NCBI GenBank assembly: GCA_964479435.1
Contig: CAYZME010000011.1
Coordinates: 1 to 35,887, forward strand
Reading direction: 5' to 3'
Length of the DNA: 35,887 nucleotides
Source: JAAYKS01 sp964479435
GTDB taxonomy: Bacteria > Bacillota > Clostridia > Saccharofermentanales > UBA5734
The position numbers and the translations under genes are program-made. How positions within the stretch are numbered: position 1 is the stretch's first letter; each line of letters opens with the position of its first letter. Below the pieces are notes generated by a model that saw nothing but the letters and a program-made list of their open reading frames with translations, did no database searches and was not told where the DNA came from. This document shows positions 10,899 to 19,030 of the stretch, piece by piece.

Positions 10899-12341
10899 TT
10901 GCCAACGACCACTCTGACGGATCCTGCCCTTGCGCTGAATGAAAGCTGCCTGACCCTTCGCCATTTATACGCGGAGGGGCGTTTGTACCATATCCGCACA
11001 TTCGGTTGCCAACAAAATGAAAATGACGCGGAGATACTGGCCGGCGTTCTCGAGGCGAGCGGCATGCGCGCGGCGGACACGGCCGAGCAGGCTGATTTGA
11101 TTGTGCTCAACACATGCAGTGTGCGCGAAAACGCGGACAGCCGCCTGTTTGGCAATCTGGGACGGCTGAAAGCGCTGAAAAGCAGCCAGCCGGATCGCTT
11201 AATCGCGGTCTGCGGTTGTATGATGCGCCAGTCGCGGCATGTGGAAAAAATCCGCCGCAGCTACCCTTTTGTCGACCTCGTGTTTGGCACTTCGGACCTA
11301 CATCGTGTGCCGGATTTGATCTTGCGCCATGTATATGGCGAGAAACGCGTATATGATGTCGGGACACAAGACCGGATCATCGAAGGCCTGCCTGTCCTGC
11401 GGCAACGCCGTTTCCGTGCGTTGTGCACCATCATGTCGGGGTGCAATAATTTTTGCTCGTATTGCATCGTCCCGTACACCCGGGGTAGGGAACGCAGCCG
11501 CCAGTTCGCGGACGTGCGCGAAGAGCTGACGCGAATCGCCACCGCCGGCTATCGCGAAGTGATGCTGCTGGGGCAAAACGTCAATTCCTACGGCAACGAC
11601 CTGGGTCCGGGCGCCCCCCAATTTGCGGATTTGCTCGCGATGGCCGCACGCATCCCCGGTTGGGCACACGTGCGGTTCATGACCTCCCACCCCAAAGACT
11701 TGTCCGAACGGCTGATCGACACAATGGCCGAATATCCAGCCGTCGAGCGCCATCTACACTTACCGTTGCAGTCGGGCAGTGACCGGGTTTTGCGCGAGAT
11801 GAATCGCGGGTATACAAGCGATGCGTATTTTGAAAAGGTCGAATACGCGCGGGCCCGTATCCCCGGTTTGACGATCAGTACGGACCTCATCGTCGGCTTT
11901 CCCGGTGAAACCGACGCGGATTTCACCGCGACGTTGGCGGCGATGGAACGCGTACGTTTCGACAGTGCTTTTACTTTTCAATACTCGCCCCGACAGGGGA
12001 CACCGGCCGCGACGCGCAAGGATGTCGTCGACCCGGCGGTTGTCAGCGAGCGGTTCGCACGGATGGTGGCGATACAAGACGCGCACAGTCTGGCATCCAA
12101 TCAATCGACCGTCGGTACACTTCAACACGTTTTGATCGAAGGGGCCAGCTCCAGACCCGGCGTCTACACAGGGCGCACGAGTTGTAACCGTCTGGTCAAT
12201 TTTGCCCTACCGGCTGCCAGCCGTGACAATATACCCGCCGCTGACTTGCAAAGCGATCTGGAAAACAAATTGGCTTTCGTCCGCATCGAGCAGGCTCATA
12301 CATTCTTCCTCGAAGGGACCATGGAAGGGATGCCCCTGTGA
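10899..12341 (+). CDS. miaB: tRNA-2-methylthio-N6-dimethylallyladenosine synthase (MiaB)
   Basis: A radical-SAM methylthiotransferase that converts i6A37 to ms2i6A37 in tRNAs. The 480-residue product has the N-terminal cluster cysteines C37 (TFGCQQNEND), C73 (NTCSVRENA) and C107 (CGCMM), then the radical SAM motif C182-C186-C189 (SGCNNFCSYC), and a C-terminal TRAM-like region. I chose the TTG at 10899 because gagg at 10887-10890 sits 8 bases before it. A GTG at 10890 is in frame but overlaps that ribosome site. The stop overlaps the mutS GTG by 4 bp. MiaB acts on the product of MiaA, encoded four genes downstream. Confidence 0.96.
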   Translation: MPTTTLTDPALALNESCLTLRHLYAEGRLYHIRTFGCQQNENDAEILAGVLEASGMRAADTAEQADLIVLNTCSVRENADSRLFGNLGRLKALKSSQPDRLIAVCGCMMRQSRHVEKIRRSYPFVDLVFGTSDLHRVPDLILRHVYGEKRVYDVGTQDRIIEGLPVLRQRRFRALCTIMSGCNNFCSYCIVPYTRGRERSRQFADVREELTRIATAGYREVMLLGQNVNSYGNDLGPGAPQFADLLAMAARIPGWAHVRFMTSHPKDLSERLIDTMAEYPAVERHLHLPLQSGSDRVLREMNRGYTSDAYFEKVEYARARIPGLTISTDLIVGFPGETDADFTATLAAMERVRFDSAFTFQYSPRQGTPAATRKDVVDPAVVSERFARMVAIQDAHSLASNQSTVGTLQHVLIEGASSRPGVYTGRTSCNRLVNFALPAASRDNIPAADLQSDLENKLAFVRIEQAHTFFLEGTMEGMPL

Positions 12342-14977
12342 AAGCCCCGCTGTTGGCTGCGATCGACCGCACGCGGGTAACGCCGATGATGCTGCAGTAT
12401 ATCGAGCAGAAAGAGGCCATGCCCGATTGTCTCTTGTTCTTCCGTCTCGGTGATTTTTATGAGATGTTTTTTGACGACGCCATTACCGTATCGCGCGAGC
12501 TGGAATTGGCACTGACCGGCCGCGATTGTGGTTTGGAAGAACGCGCGCCGATGTGCGGGGTCCCATACCACGCCGCGGATGGCTACATCGCGCGCCTGGT
12601 CGCGCGGGGCTATAAAGTGGCAATCTGTGAACAAGTCGGCGACCCGGCGCTCGCCAAAGGCTTGGTCCAGCGTGAAATTGTGCGTGTGGTGACACCGGGC
12701 ACGGTCACCGATTTATCCGCTTTGGATGAGAAACGCAACAACTTTATCGTCGTCATCTACCGCATCGGCCCTTTCTTTGGATTGGCCGCGGCGGATCTGA
12801 CCACCGGCGGGCTCGAAGCGACTTCTTTGGCCGATGGCGACCCTGAAGTTGCGTTGCTGGATGAAATCGCGCGTTTTCAACCCTCGGAAATTTTGTGCAA
12901 CGCGGCCTTCCAGGACACAGCCGTCGCTTCTACTGTGCGAACCATTTCGGGAGGGGCCGTTTCTGTTCGTCCCGATTCGCATTTTTCCCACGAAGATGCC
13001 ACGCGCCTGTTTCCGCAACAGGAAGCGGACCGATCGCCATGGGGGCCGGCGGCCGCGGCCTTGATGCTGTACTTACAGGAAACGCAGCGGCGGATGCCGG
13101 AACACATGCGCCGTGTGCATATTTATGCAGCCGCCGAATACATGTCACTGGATCCGGTGGCCCGTAGAAACCTGGAAGTCGTGGAGACCCTCCGCGACCA
13201 AAGCCGGCGTGGCTCGCTTTTGTGGGTCCTGGATCAGACGCAGACCTCGATGGGCGGCCGCATGATGCGGCGTTGGATCGATCAGCCGTTGATGCATATC
13301 GCGCAAATCGACCGCCGCCTGGACGCGGTCGCGGAGCTCAAAGACCGGTTTTTGCTGCGCCAGGAGCTGATGGAATCGTTGCGCGGAATCAGTGATATCG
13401 AACGACTGACAGGGAAGATCAGTCTGGGCAGCTGCCATGCGCGGGATTTGCTGGCGCTGCGCCACGCTTTGGACAGCATTCCCTTTCTGGAAGAACGTCT
13501 GCATCCGTGCACCAGCGCGTTGCTTGCTTCGATCCGGGAGGGGCTGGACCCCATGGAAGACGTCCGTACGCTTCTGGAGCGGTCGATCGCGGAGGATCCG
13601 CCTCTGCAAATTCGCGAAGGCCACATCATCCGCGAAGGGTACGACGCGGAAGTCGACCGGCTGCGTACAGCCGCGACCCAAGGGCGCGATTGGATTCTGG
13701 CTTTGGAAGCGCGCGAGCGGGACAGCAGCGGCATCAAAAACCTCAAAGTCGGCTACAACAAGGTTTTTGGTTATTATCTCGAGGTGACCCGGTCAAATCT
13801 CGGGCAAGTGCCGGCCCATTACATCCGCAAGCAGACACTCGCCAATTGCGAACGGTACATCACAGACGAACTCAAGAAACTGGAAGATGCGGTGCTGGGC
13901 GCGCAACAACGTCTGGTTGACCTGGAATACGCGCTTTTTGTCGAGATCAGGGAGCAAGTGGCAGAGCAAGCGGCCCGCCTGCTTGCACTCGCAGATACAA
14001 TCGCGCGGCTGGACGCGGTTTCTTCTTTAGCCGAAGTAGCAGATAGAGAAAATTACTGTCGTCCTGATGTCAATATGTCTTCAATAATAGATATCAAAGA
14101 CGGACGACACACCGTTGTTGAAAAAATCCTCGGACCAGGTGCTTTTGTTCCCAACGATGTGTACCTGGACATGGAAAGCCATCGCTTTCTGCTGTTGACC
14201 GGGCCGAATATGGCAGGCAAGTCTACGTATATGCGCCAGGTCGCGCTGGCCGTTCTGATGGCTCAAATAGGGAGCTTTGTACCCGCCCGGGAAGCCTCAA
14301 TCGGCCTGGTGGACAAAATTTTTACGCGCGTCGGCGCCTCGGATGATCTGGGCGCCGGCGACTCCACGTTTATGGTCGAGATGCGCGAAGTGGCCACAAT
14401 CCTCAAGCACGCAACCGAGCGGAGCCTGCTCATTCTCGATGAAATCGGCCGGGGTACCAGCACATACGACGGCTTGTCTATTGCGTTCGCGGTCATCGAA
14501 CACATTGCGGATCGTGGCAAATTGGGCGCGAGGACGTTGTTTGCCACGCATTATCACGAGCTGACGGACCTGGAAGGCACTTTACCCGGTGTCCATAACT
14601 ACCATGTAGCGGTAGATGAGGAAGAAGGGGAAATCCGCTTTTTGCACCGGATCGACCCGGGCGGCAGCGATGAGAGCTATGGGATCGAAGTCGCGCGCCT
14701 GGCGGGCGTCCCGGATGAGGTGGTACGGCGCGCGCGTGAGATTTTGCAAACATTGGAAAATGAAAATCAGGGTAAACACCGGTTAAAAATCCGCAAATCG
14801 GCACGGCCCATGGAAGGACAGTTGGATTTGTTTGGCACTCCCGCGGCTGTCTCGCCGTCGGATGGAATCATCGAGCAGTTAAGAACCATCGATGTTCAGT
14901 CCATGACACCGCTGCATGCGATGAACTTGCTGTATGACCTGGCCCAGAAGGCCAGGCAAACACCCCAGAAGAGGTAG
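12338..14977 (+). CDS. mutS: DNA mismatch repair protein MutS
   Basis: Recognises mismatches and recruits MutL. The 879-residue protein has the mismatch-reading Phe-X-Glu motif at F40-E42 (GDFYEMF). The ATPase domain has Walker A GPNMAGKST at 622-630, and Walker B LLILDEIGRGTS follows around 697-708. Length is usual for MutS1. The GTG start at 12338 overlaps the miaB stop (gtga) and is preceded by aaggga. A patch around 14030-14110 is locally A+T-rich but stays in frame and encodes ordinary MutS sequence. mutL follows after 4 bp. Confidence 0.97.
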   Translation: MKAPLLAAIDRTRVTPMMLQYIEQKEAMPDCLLFFRLGDFYEMFFDDAITVSRELELALTGRDCGLEERAPMCGVPYHAADGYIARLVARGYKVAICEQVGDPALAKGLVQREIVRVVTPGTVTDLSALDEKRNNFIVVIYRIGPFFGLAAADLTTGGLEATSLADGDPEVALLDEIARFQPSEILCNAAFQDTAVASTVRTISGGAVSVRPDSHFSHEDATRLFPQQEADRSPWGPAAAALMLYLQETQRRMPEHMRRVHIYAAAEYMSLDPVARRNLEVVETLRDQSRRGSLLWVLDQTQTSMGGRMMRRWIDQPLMHIAQIDRRLDAVAELKDRFLLRQELMESLRGISDIERLTGKISLGSCHARDLLALRHALDSIPFLEERLHPCTSALLASIREGLDPMEDVRTLLERSIAEDPPLQIREGHIIREGYDAEVDRLRTAATQGRDWILALEARERDSSGIKNLKVGYNKVFGYYLEVTRSNLGQVPAHYIRKQTLANCERYITDELKKLEDAVLGAQQRLVDLEYALFVEIREQVAEQAARLLALADTIARLDAVSSLAEVADRENYCRPDVNMSSIIDIKDGRHTVVEKILGPGAFVPNDVYLDMESHRFLLLTGPNMAGKSTYMRQVALAVLMAQIGSFVPAREASIGLVDKIFTRVGASDDLGAGDSTFMVEMREVATILKHATERSLLILDEIGRGTSTYDGLSIAFAVIEHIADRGKLGARTLFATHYHELTDLEGTLPGVHNYHVAVDEEEGEIRFLHRIDPGGSDESYGIEVARLAGVPDEVVRRAREILQTLENENQGKHRLKIRKSARPMEGQLDLFGTPAAVSPSDGIIEQLRTIDVQSMTPLHAMNLLYDLAQKARQTPQKR

Positions 14978-14981
14978 AAAA

Positions 14982-16847
14982 ATGGGCGTCATTCATACAC
15001 TCGATCTCCAGACCGCCAATGGCATCGCGGCCGGTGAAGTGGTCGAACGCCCGGCCTCTGTCGTCAAAGAGCTATGTGAAAACGCGATGGACGCGGGCGC
15101 GACCAGCATAACAGTCGAAATCCGCAACGGGGGGATCTCGTCGATTCGGGTAACGGACAATGGCCGGGGGATGGATCACGAGGACGCGGCCGCCGCGTTT
15201 GGCCGGCACGCCACAAGCAAATTGCGCACCCTGGAAGATTTGGAAGCCATCGGCACCATGGGGTTTCGCGGCGAGGCGTTGGCGACCATTGCCGCGGTCT
15301 CGCGCGTTACTTTGCGTACCCGTGTGGCAGGCGGCCAGACGGGTACACGCGTGCGCATCGAGGGTGGCCTGCTGGTCGAACACTCCCTGGACGGTTGCCC
15401 GGAGGGGACCTCGATTGAGGTGGAAAGCCTCTTTTATAACACACCCGCGCGCTTCAAATTTTTAAAAAAAGACGCGACTGAAAGCGGTTACATCGGCGAT
15501 GTCATCGAGCGGTTGGCATTGGCCAGGCCAGACCTTTCGATCCGCTTTGTCTCCAACGGACAGGAGCAACTGCGCACGCCCGGCAACAACGATTTGCGCA
15601 GTGCTGTGTATACCGTTTTCGGCAAACAAACCGCCAATCAAAACCTGCAAATCGAACATCGCCATGACAGTTTGCTGTTGAGCGGGTTTGCCGGGTTGCC
15701 GGAAAATGCCCGGAGCAATCGTTCACGTCAAATTCTGCATGTCAACGGCCGCGCGATCCAGTCGCGCATTTTCGCGGCCGCCATTGACGAAGCGTATCGC
15801 AACCGGCTGATGAAGGGGAAGCATCCATTTGTTTTGTTGCGTCTGGAAATTCCGCCGAATCTCGTGGATGTCAACGTGCATCCGCAAAAAAGAGAAGTGC
15901 GGTTCTGGAATGACAATGAGGTCTTTCTCGCAATGGCGCATGCGCTCAAAGCCGCGCTCGAAGCTTATACACCCTGGGGTGAAAACGGGCAGACCGCGCC
16001 CCCGGATGACCCGGGCGAGGCAAATTCGGCCCAGCCGGCGAAGCAGCAGCCGGAATCATATGAAGTAACAGCCTTGCCACTTTCTTTGCTCGCTGAGGAC
16101 AAGGAAGGCGCGTCCGGCGAGAAGAGCTGGACGCAAACGGCGTTGCCGGAAGCCGCGAAACAGGCGCTCGCCCAGATGGCTACCGACGGGGGCGCGCAAA
16201 TGCCGGATGCCGCGGCGTTTTCCAAGACGACAGATCCCACCACTATATCTGCCACCATTCATTCGCTCTTGGATCCCTTGCGATATGTTGGAATTGCTTT
16301 TGGCACCTATGTCATGATGGAAGAGCGGGATGACTTGGTCTTGATGGACCAACATGCGGCACACGAGCGGATTCTCTTTGAACGATTGCTTGACCGGGCA
16401 AAGGGTGACACGATCCAGGCACAACCCCTGCTGGTTCCGGCCGCGATGGATATCACCACCCGTGAGGCGCAAATTTTGGAAGAGTCGCGGGCGGTGATCG
16501 AATCCGCGGGGTTCCAATACGACTTTCTCGGGCCACGGGCGATCGCGCTGCGCGCGATTCCCGGCCAGGAGGACGAATTGCGCGCGATCGACGCCATGCG
16601 CGCGTTATTGGATGATTGGCCCGGTCAATGGGACAGCGGGGAAGCGGACGTCCGTACCGCTATGCTTGCCGCCATTGCCTGCAAAGCAGCCGTCAAAGCG
16701 GGCGACCGTCTGGACGAAAGCGGCGTCCGAGCGCTCTTGCTGGATTTGTCGGTTTTGCGCAACCCTTACCAATGCCCGCACGGACGCCCGATCTTTGACC
16801 GGATTTCACGGACGGAATTGGAAAAAAGGTTTAAGCGAATCGTATGA
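14982..16847 (+). CDS. mutL: DNA mismatch repair protein MutL (endonuclease type)
   Basis: A GHKL ATPase that couples mismatch recognition to strand incision. The 621-residue protein shows the N-terminal ATPase motifs GEVVERPASVVKELCENAMDAG region, DNGRGMD, ATSKL and GFRGEAL. The C-terminal domain carries the metal-binding endonuclease motif DQHAAHERILFE at 456-467, plus ACKAAVKAG and CPHGRP. It is therefore predicted to nick DNA itself, as in organisms without MutH. Between the two lies a variable linker of about 100 residues rich in Pro, Ala and Glu. The ATG at 14982 has agaggt at 14970-14975; the upstream in-frame start inside mutS was rejected. Confidence 0.97.
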   Translation: MGVIHTLDLQTANGIAAGEVVERPASVVKELCENAMDAGATSITVEIRNGGISSIRVTDNGRGMDHEDAAAAFGRHATSKLRTLEDLEAIGTMGFRGEALATIAAVSRVTLRTRVAGGQTGTRVRIEGGLLVEHSLDGCPEGTSIEVESLFYNTPARFKFLKKDATESGYIGDVIERLALARPDLSIRFVSNGQEQLRTPGNNDLRSAVYTVFGKQTANQNLQIEHRHDSLLLSGFAGLPENARSNRSRQILHVNGRAIQSRIFAAAIDEAYRNRLMKGKHPFVLLRLEIPPNLVDVNVHPQKREVRFWNDNEVFLAMAHALKAALEAYTPWGENGQTAPPDDPGEANSAQPAKQQPESYEVTALPLSLLAEDKEGASGEKSWTQTALPEAAKQALAQMATDGGAQMPDAAAFSKTTDPTTISATIHSLLDPLRYVGIAFGTYVMMEERDDLVLMDQHAAHERILFERLLDRAKGDTIQAQPLLVPAAMDITTREAQILEESRAVIESAGFQYDFLGPRAIALRAIPGQEDELRAIDAMRALLDDWPGQWDSGEADVRTAMLAAIACKAAVKAGDRLDESGVRALLLDLSVLRNPYQCPHGRPIFDRISRTELEKRFKRIV

Positions 16848-17770
16848 ATCATGGGGTCATAGTCATCACCGGGCCGACCGCTGTCGGTAAAACAGCGGCC
16901 GCTCTCATGCTGTGCAAACGGCTGAACGGCGAGCTGGTCAACGCGGACGCGATGCAGGTTTACCGCGGCATGGACATCGGCACCGCCAAAGCCGGTTCGG
17001 CGGAGCGTGCGGAGATCCCGCACCACCTGATCGACATCCGTCATGTGAACGAAACCTACAATGTCGTCGATTATGTGCGCGACGCGACCGAATCGATTCG
17101 GCAGATTCAGGCGCGCGATCACATCGCGATTGTATGTGGAGGCACTGGACTATACATTCAATCTCTGGTCGAAGGGATTGTCTATCCGCCTGAAGCAAGA
17201 GACCCAGTGGTGCGCGCGAATCTGGAAAGATTGGCGGACCTGCATGGCGTCCCATTTTTGCGTTCGCAGTTGGCGGCCGTCGACCCGTGCGCGGCCGAGC
17301 GTTTGCCTGATGGCGACCGCAGACGCATCATCCGCGCGCTGGAAGTTTATCAGACGACCGGTCGCCCCGCGTCGGTTTGGATAGAAAAATCCAAACGGGA
17401 TGGCCCCTCTTTTTCTTTTTTCGCGTACTGTCTCACTTTGCCGCGTCCGGTTTTATACAACCGCATCGATGAACGGGTGGAGAAGATGATAGCCTCCGGA
17501 TTGCCACGGGAAGCGGCCGCCTGGTATGCCGCCAACCCCGGGGCGACCGCACGACAAGCCATCGGTTACAAAGAATTCATACCGTGGTTGGAAGGCCAAG
17601 CAGACCTTGCGCAAGTCACGGCGGCCGTCAAACAAGCGACCCGCCGTTACGCAAAACGCCAACTGACATGGTTCCGTCGCATGCGAAATCTGACCTGGTT
17701 GGATCATTCCGACCCCGCGCATACGCTGGAAACGATAACAAATCACGAATTTTTTGCAAAATTCGTATAA
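16844..17770 (+). CDS. miaA: tRNA dimethylallyltransferase
   Basis: Adds the dimethylallyl group to A37 of tRNAs that read codons beginning with U, creating the substrate of MiaB. The 308-residue protein has the P-loop GPTAVGKT at 10-17, followed by NADAMQVYRGMDIGTAK. The family usually has Ser where Ala stands in DAMQVY. CGGTGLYIQSLVEG and the C-terminal RRYAKRQLTWFRR are also typical. The ATG overlaps the mutL stop by 4 bp. Confidence 0.96.
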   Translation: MNHGVIVITGPTAVGKTAAALMLCKRLNGELVNADAMQVYRGMDIGTAKAGSAERAEIPHHLIDIRHVNETYNVVDYVRDATESIRQIQARDHIAIVCGGTGLYIQSLVEGIVYPPEARDPVVRANLERLADLHGVPFLRSQLAAVDPCAAERLPDGDRRRIIRALEVYQTTGRPASVWIEKSKRDGPSFSFFAYCLTLPRPVLYNRIDERVEKMIASGLPREAAAWYAANPGATARQAIGYKEFIPWLEGQADLAQVTAAVKQATRRYAKRQLTWFRRMRNLTWLDHSDPAHTLETITNHEFFAKFV

Positions 17771-17776
17771 ATTCGA

Positions 17777-17805
17777 TTGAATATCCATACATTATCTTTT
17801 ATTAT
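17777..17805 (+). promoter_or_regulatory. putative sigma-A promoter for hfq
   Basis: TTGAAT at 17777-17782 and TATTAT at 17800-17805 are separated by 17 bp in the A+T-rich gap between miaA and hfq. This would give a short 5' leader and allow hfq to be expressed independently of the repair and tRNA-modification operon. Confidence 0.55.
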
Positions 17806-17859
17806 TTTTCAAGACGGGCATTTAAATACTAAGCCGCCCGAAACGAAAGGAGAAATGTC

Positions 17860-18270
17860 ATGGATTACCCAAAGAAGCCCAACTACCTACGAGAAGGTGC
17901 CGATGACGCAACAGAAGTCGCGGCGTCAGAAGCCATCACGGCAGGAGCCATCCCGCCGCGCAAGGAGCCCGGGACGACATCCCGCATCAATATTCAAGAC
18001 GCGTTCCTGAATCACTGTCGTCGGGAAAGAGAAATCGTCAACATCACCTTAATCAACAGTCAAGTATGTACGGGTATCATTGTCGGATTCGACAACATGG
18101 TCATCGCGTTGGAGAGGGAAGGAAGGCAGGTGCTGGTGTACAAAACCGGGATCATCCTGATTGCACCTGACGATCATGTCAACTATATCTTCAACGAAGC
18201 CTTTAAATCGGACGCGTATCGTCATGGAATCTTACATACACGTACGGAACACCCCCACCACTTTTCCTAA
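17860..18270 (+). CDS. hfq: divergent Hfq-type RNA chaperone with N-terminal extension
   Basis: An Sm-fold protein expected to form hexamers that bind small RNAs and mRNAs. The 136-residue product has an extra N-terminal segment of about 42 residues, low in hydrophobics. The Hfq core begins at NIQDAFLNHCRRE (44-56), where the conserved Gln46 and Asp47 are retained, and continues through GFDNMVI (76-82). The Sm2 motif, normally YKHAIST, here reads YKTGIIL (94-100), so the usual His is Thr. The segment NSQVCTG also departs from the usual NG..L.G. The ATG at 17860 has gaaaggag at 17845-17852. An ATG at 17855 is out of frame. The 3' end overlaps the convergent lexA. Confidence 0.87.
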   Translation: MDYPKKPNYLREGADDATEVAASEAITAGAIPPRKEPGTTSRINIQDAFLNHCRREREIVNITLINSQVCTGIIVGFDNMVIALEREGRQVLVYKTGIILIAPDDHVNYIFNEAFKSDAYRHGILHTRTEHPHHFS

Positions 18271-18861
18271 AATTCGGCAGTTTTCGCTGTCAAACGGGAT
18301 CGGGTGGTACGCCGGGTTTTCCGGCTGCAAAAACACCTTGCCTCGTTGGCGGACCAACGTTTTAACCGTCGCTTCATCGTCGATCAGCGCGACCACTGTG
18401 TCGCCGTGATCAGCGGCCTGCTGGCGGCGGACCAAGACATAATCCCCATCCAGGATTGCGGCTAAAACCATGCTGTCGCCGCGAACCTGTAGCGCGAAAT
18501 GATCGTCGCTTGTTCCGACAAGCTCAGCCGGGAAGGGGAGAAAGCGCTCGATGTTTTGGTCCGCTAAAAGCGGGACGCCAGCCGCGACCGTGCCGACGAC
18601 TGGCATACTGACAACAGGTGACGATTGTCGGGACGGGATCGTGATGGCTCTGCGTTTACCCGAGGCATACTCGATGCGCCCGCTCTCGTGCAATCGCCGC
18701 AAGTGCCCGTGGATCGTCGATGTGGATTGAATTCCCACACCCTTGCAAATGTCGCGAACCGAGGGCGGGTACCCATTGGTGTCAATGTACGTCACAACGA
18801 ATTGGTACACCAACTCCACAGTCTCTTCCAAATTGCTGCGCGTGAATTTGCGATCGCTCAT
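18232..18861 (-). CDS. lexA: LexA SOS repressor
   Basis: The transcriptional repressor of the SOS regulon, inactivated by RecA-stimulated self-cleavage. The 209-residue protein has an N-terminal winged helix with YPPSVRDICKGVGIQSTSTIHGHL, the cleavage dipeptide Ala94-Gly95 (GTVAAGVPLL), and the catalytic pair Ser130 (RGDSM) and Lys167 (ATVKTL). The start at 18861 is set by ggaggt at 18868-18873; longer in-frame starts lack such a site and would include the operator. The gene is preceded by its own promoter with two LexA-box-like sites. Its last 39 bp overlap the end of hfq on the other strand. Confidence 0.97.
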   Translation of the reverse strand: MSDRKFTRSNLEETVELVYQFVVTYIDTNGYPPSVRDICKGVGIQSTSTIHGHLRRLHESGRIEYASGKRRAITIPSRQSSPVVSMPVVGTVAAGVPLLADQNIERFLPFPAELVGTSDDHFALQVRGDSMVLAAILDGDYVLVRRQQAADHGDTVVALIDDEATVKTLVRQRGKVFLQPENPAYHPIPFDSENCRILGKVVGVFRTCM

Positions 18862-18885
18862 GATCGTACCTCCGATTCGCATCCA

Positions 18886-18897
18886 GAACATGTGTTC
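18886..18897. promoter_or_regulatory. LexA box 1 (lexA leader)
   Basis: GAACatgtGTTC is an exact match to the Gram-positive LexA (DinR) core GAACN4GTTC. It lies between the lexA -10 and its start codon, where bound repressor would block transcription. This indicates autoregulation. Confidence 0.85.
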
Positions 18898-18911
18898 CCA
18901 TCTCGCAATTG

Positions 18912-18941
18912 AATATATCATTGAACAAACTAGATTGTCAA
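18912..18941 (-). promoter_or_regulatory. lexA sigma-A promoter
   Basis: On the minus strand TTGACA (18936-18941) and TATATT (18912-18917) are separated by 18 bp. The -35 is consensus. It overlaps LexA box 2, and box 1 lies just downstream of the expected start site. Confidence 0.75.
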
Positions 18942-18951
18942 ACGATTGTTC
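18940..18951. promoter_or_regulatory. LexA box 2 (imperfect, over lexA -35)
   Basis: On the minus strand CGAACaatcGTTT differs from CGAACN4GTTC by one base and abuts the lexA -35. With box 1 it would bracket the promoter. It also lies about 40 bp upstream of the -10 of the divergent membrane-protein gene. Confidence 0.55.
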
Positions 18952-18987
18952 GCTAACGGCGCCGCAAACCTTTGACAGGGGTGAATC

Positions 18988-18996
18988 TGCTATAAT
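18988..18996 (+). promoter_or_regulatory. extended -10 promoter of the gene divergent from lexA
   Basis: TGCTATAAT is a full extended -10 element 34 bp before the ATG at 19031. A TTGACA at 18972-18977 is only 13 bp away, too close to be a normal -35, so the extended -10 probably carries recognition. Confidence 0.6.
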
Positions 18997-19030
18997 GGTG
19001 AGCAGGTTTTTTTATGGATGGTTGCGATAA

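Noticed and set aside
14030..14110. A+T-rich patch in mutS as a possible insertion
   Set aside because: The protein sequence there aligns in frame with ordinary MutS and there are no flanking repeats.
17855..18010. Alternative small gene starting at the ATG at 17855
   Set aside because: It is out of frame with hfq, ends inside it and encodes an Arg/Ser-rich mirror sequence without motifs.
18972..18977. TTGACA as the -35 for the gene divergent from lexA
   Set aside because: Only 13 bp separate it from TATAAT, too short for normal sigma-A spacing.
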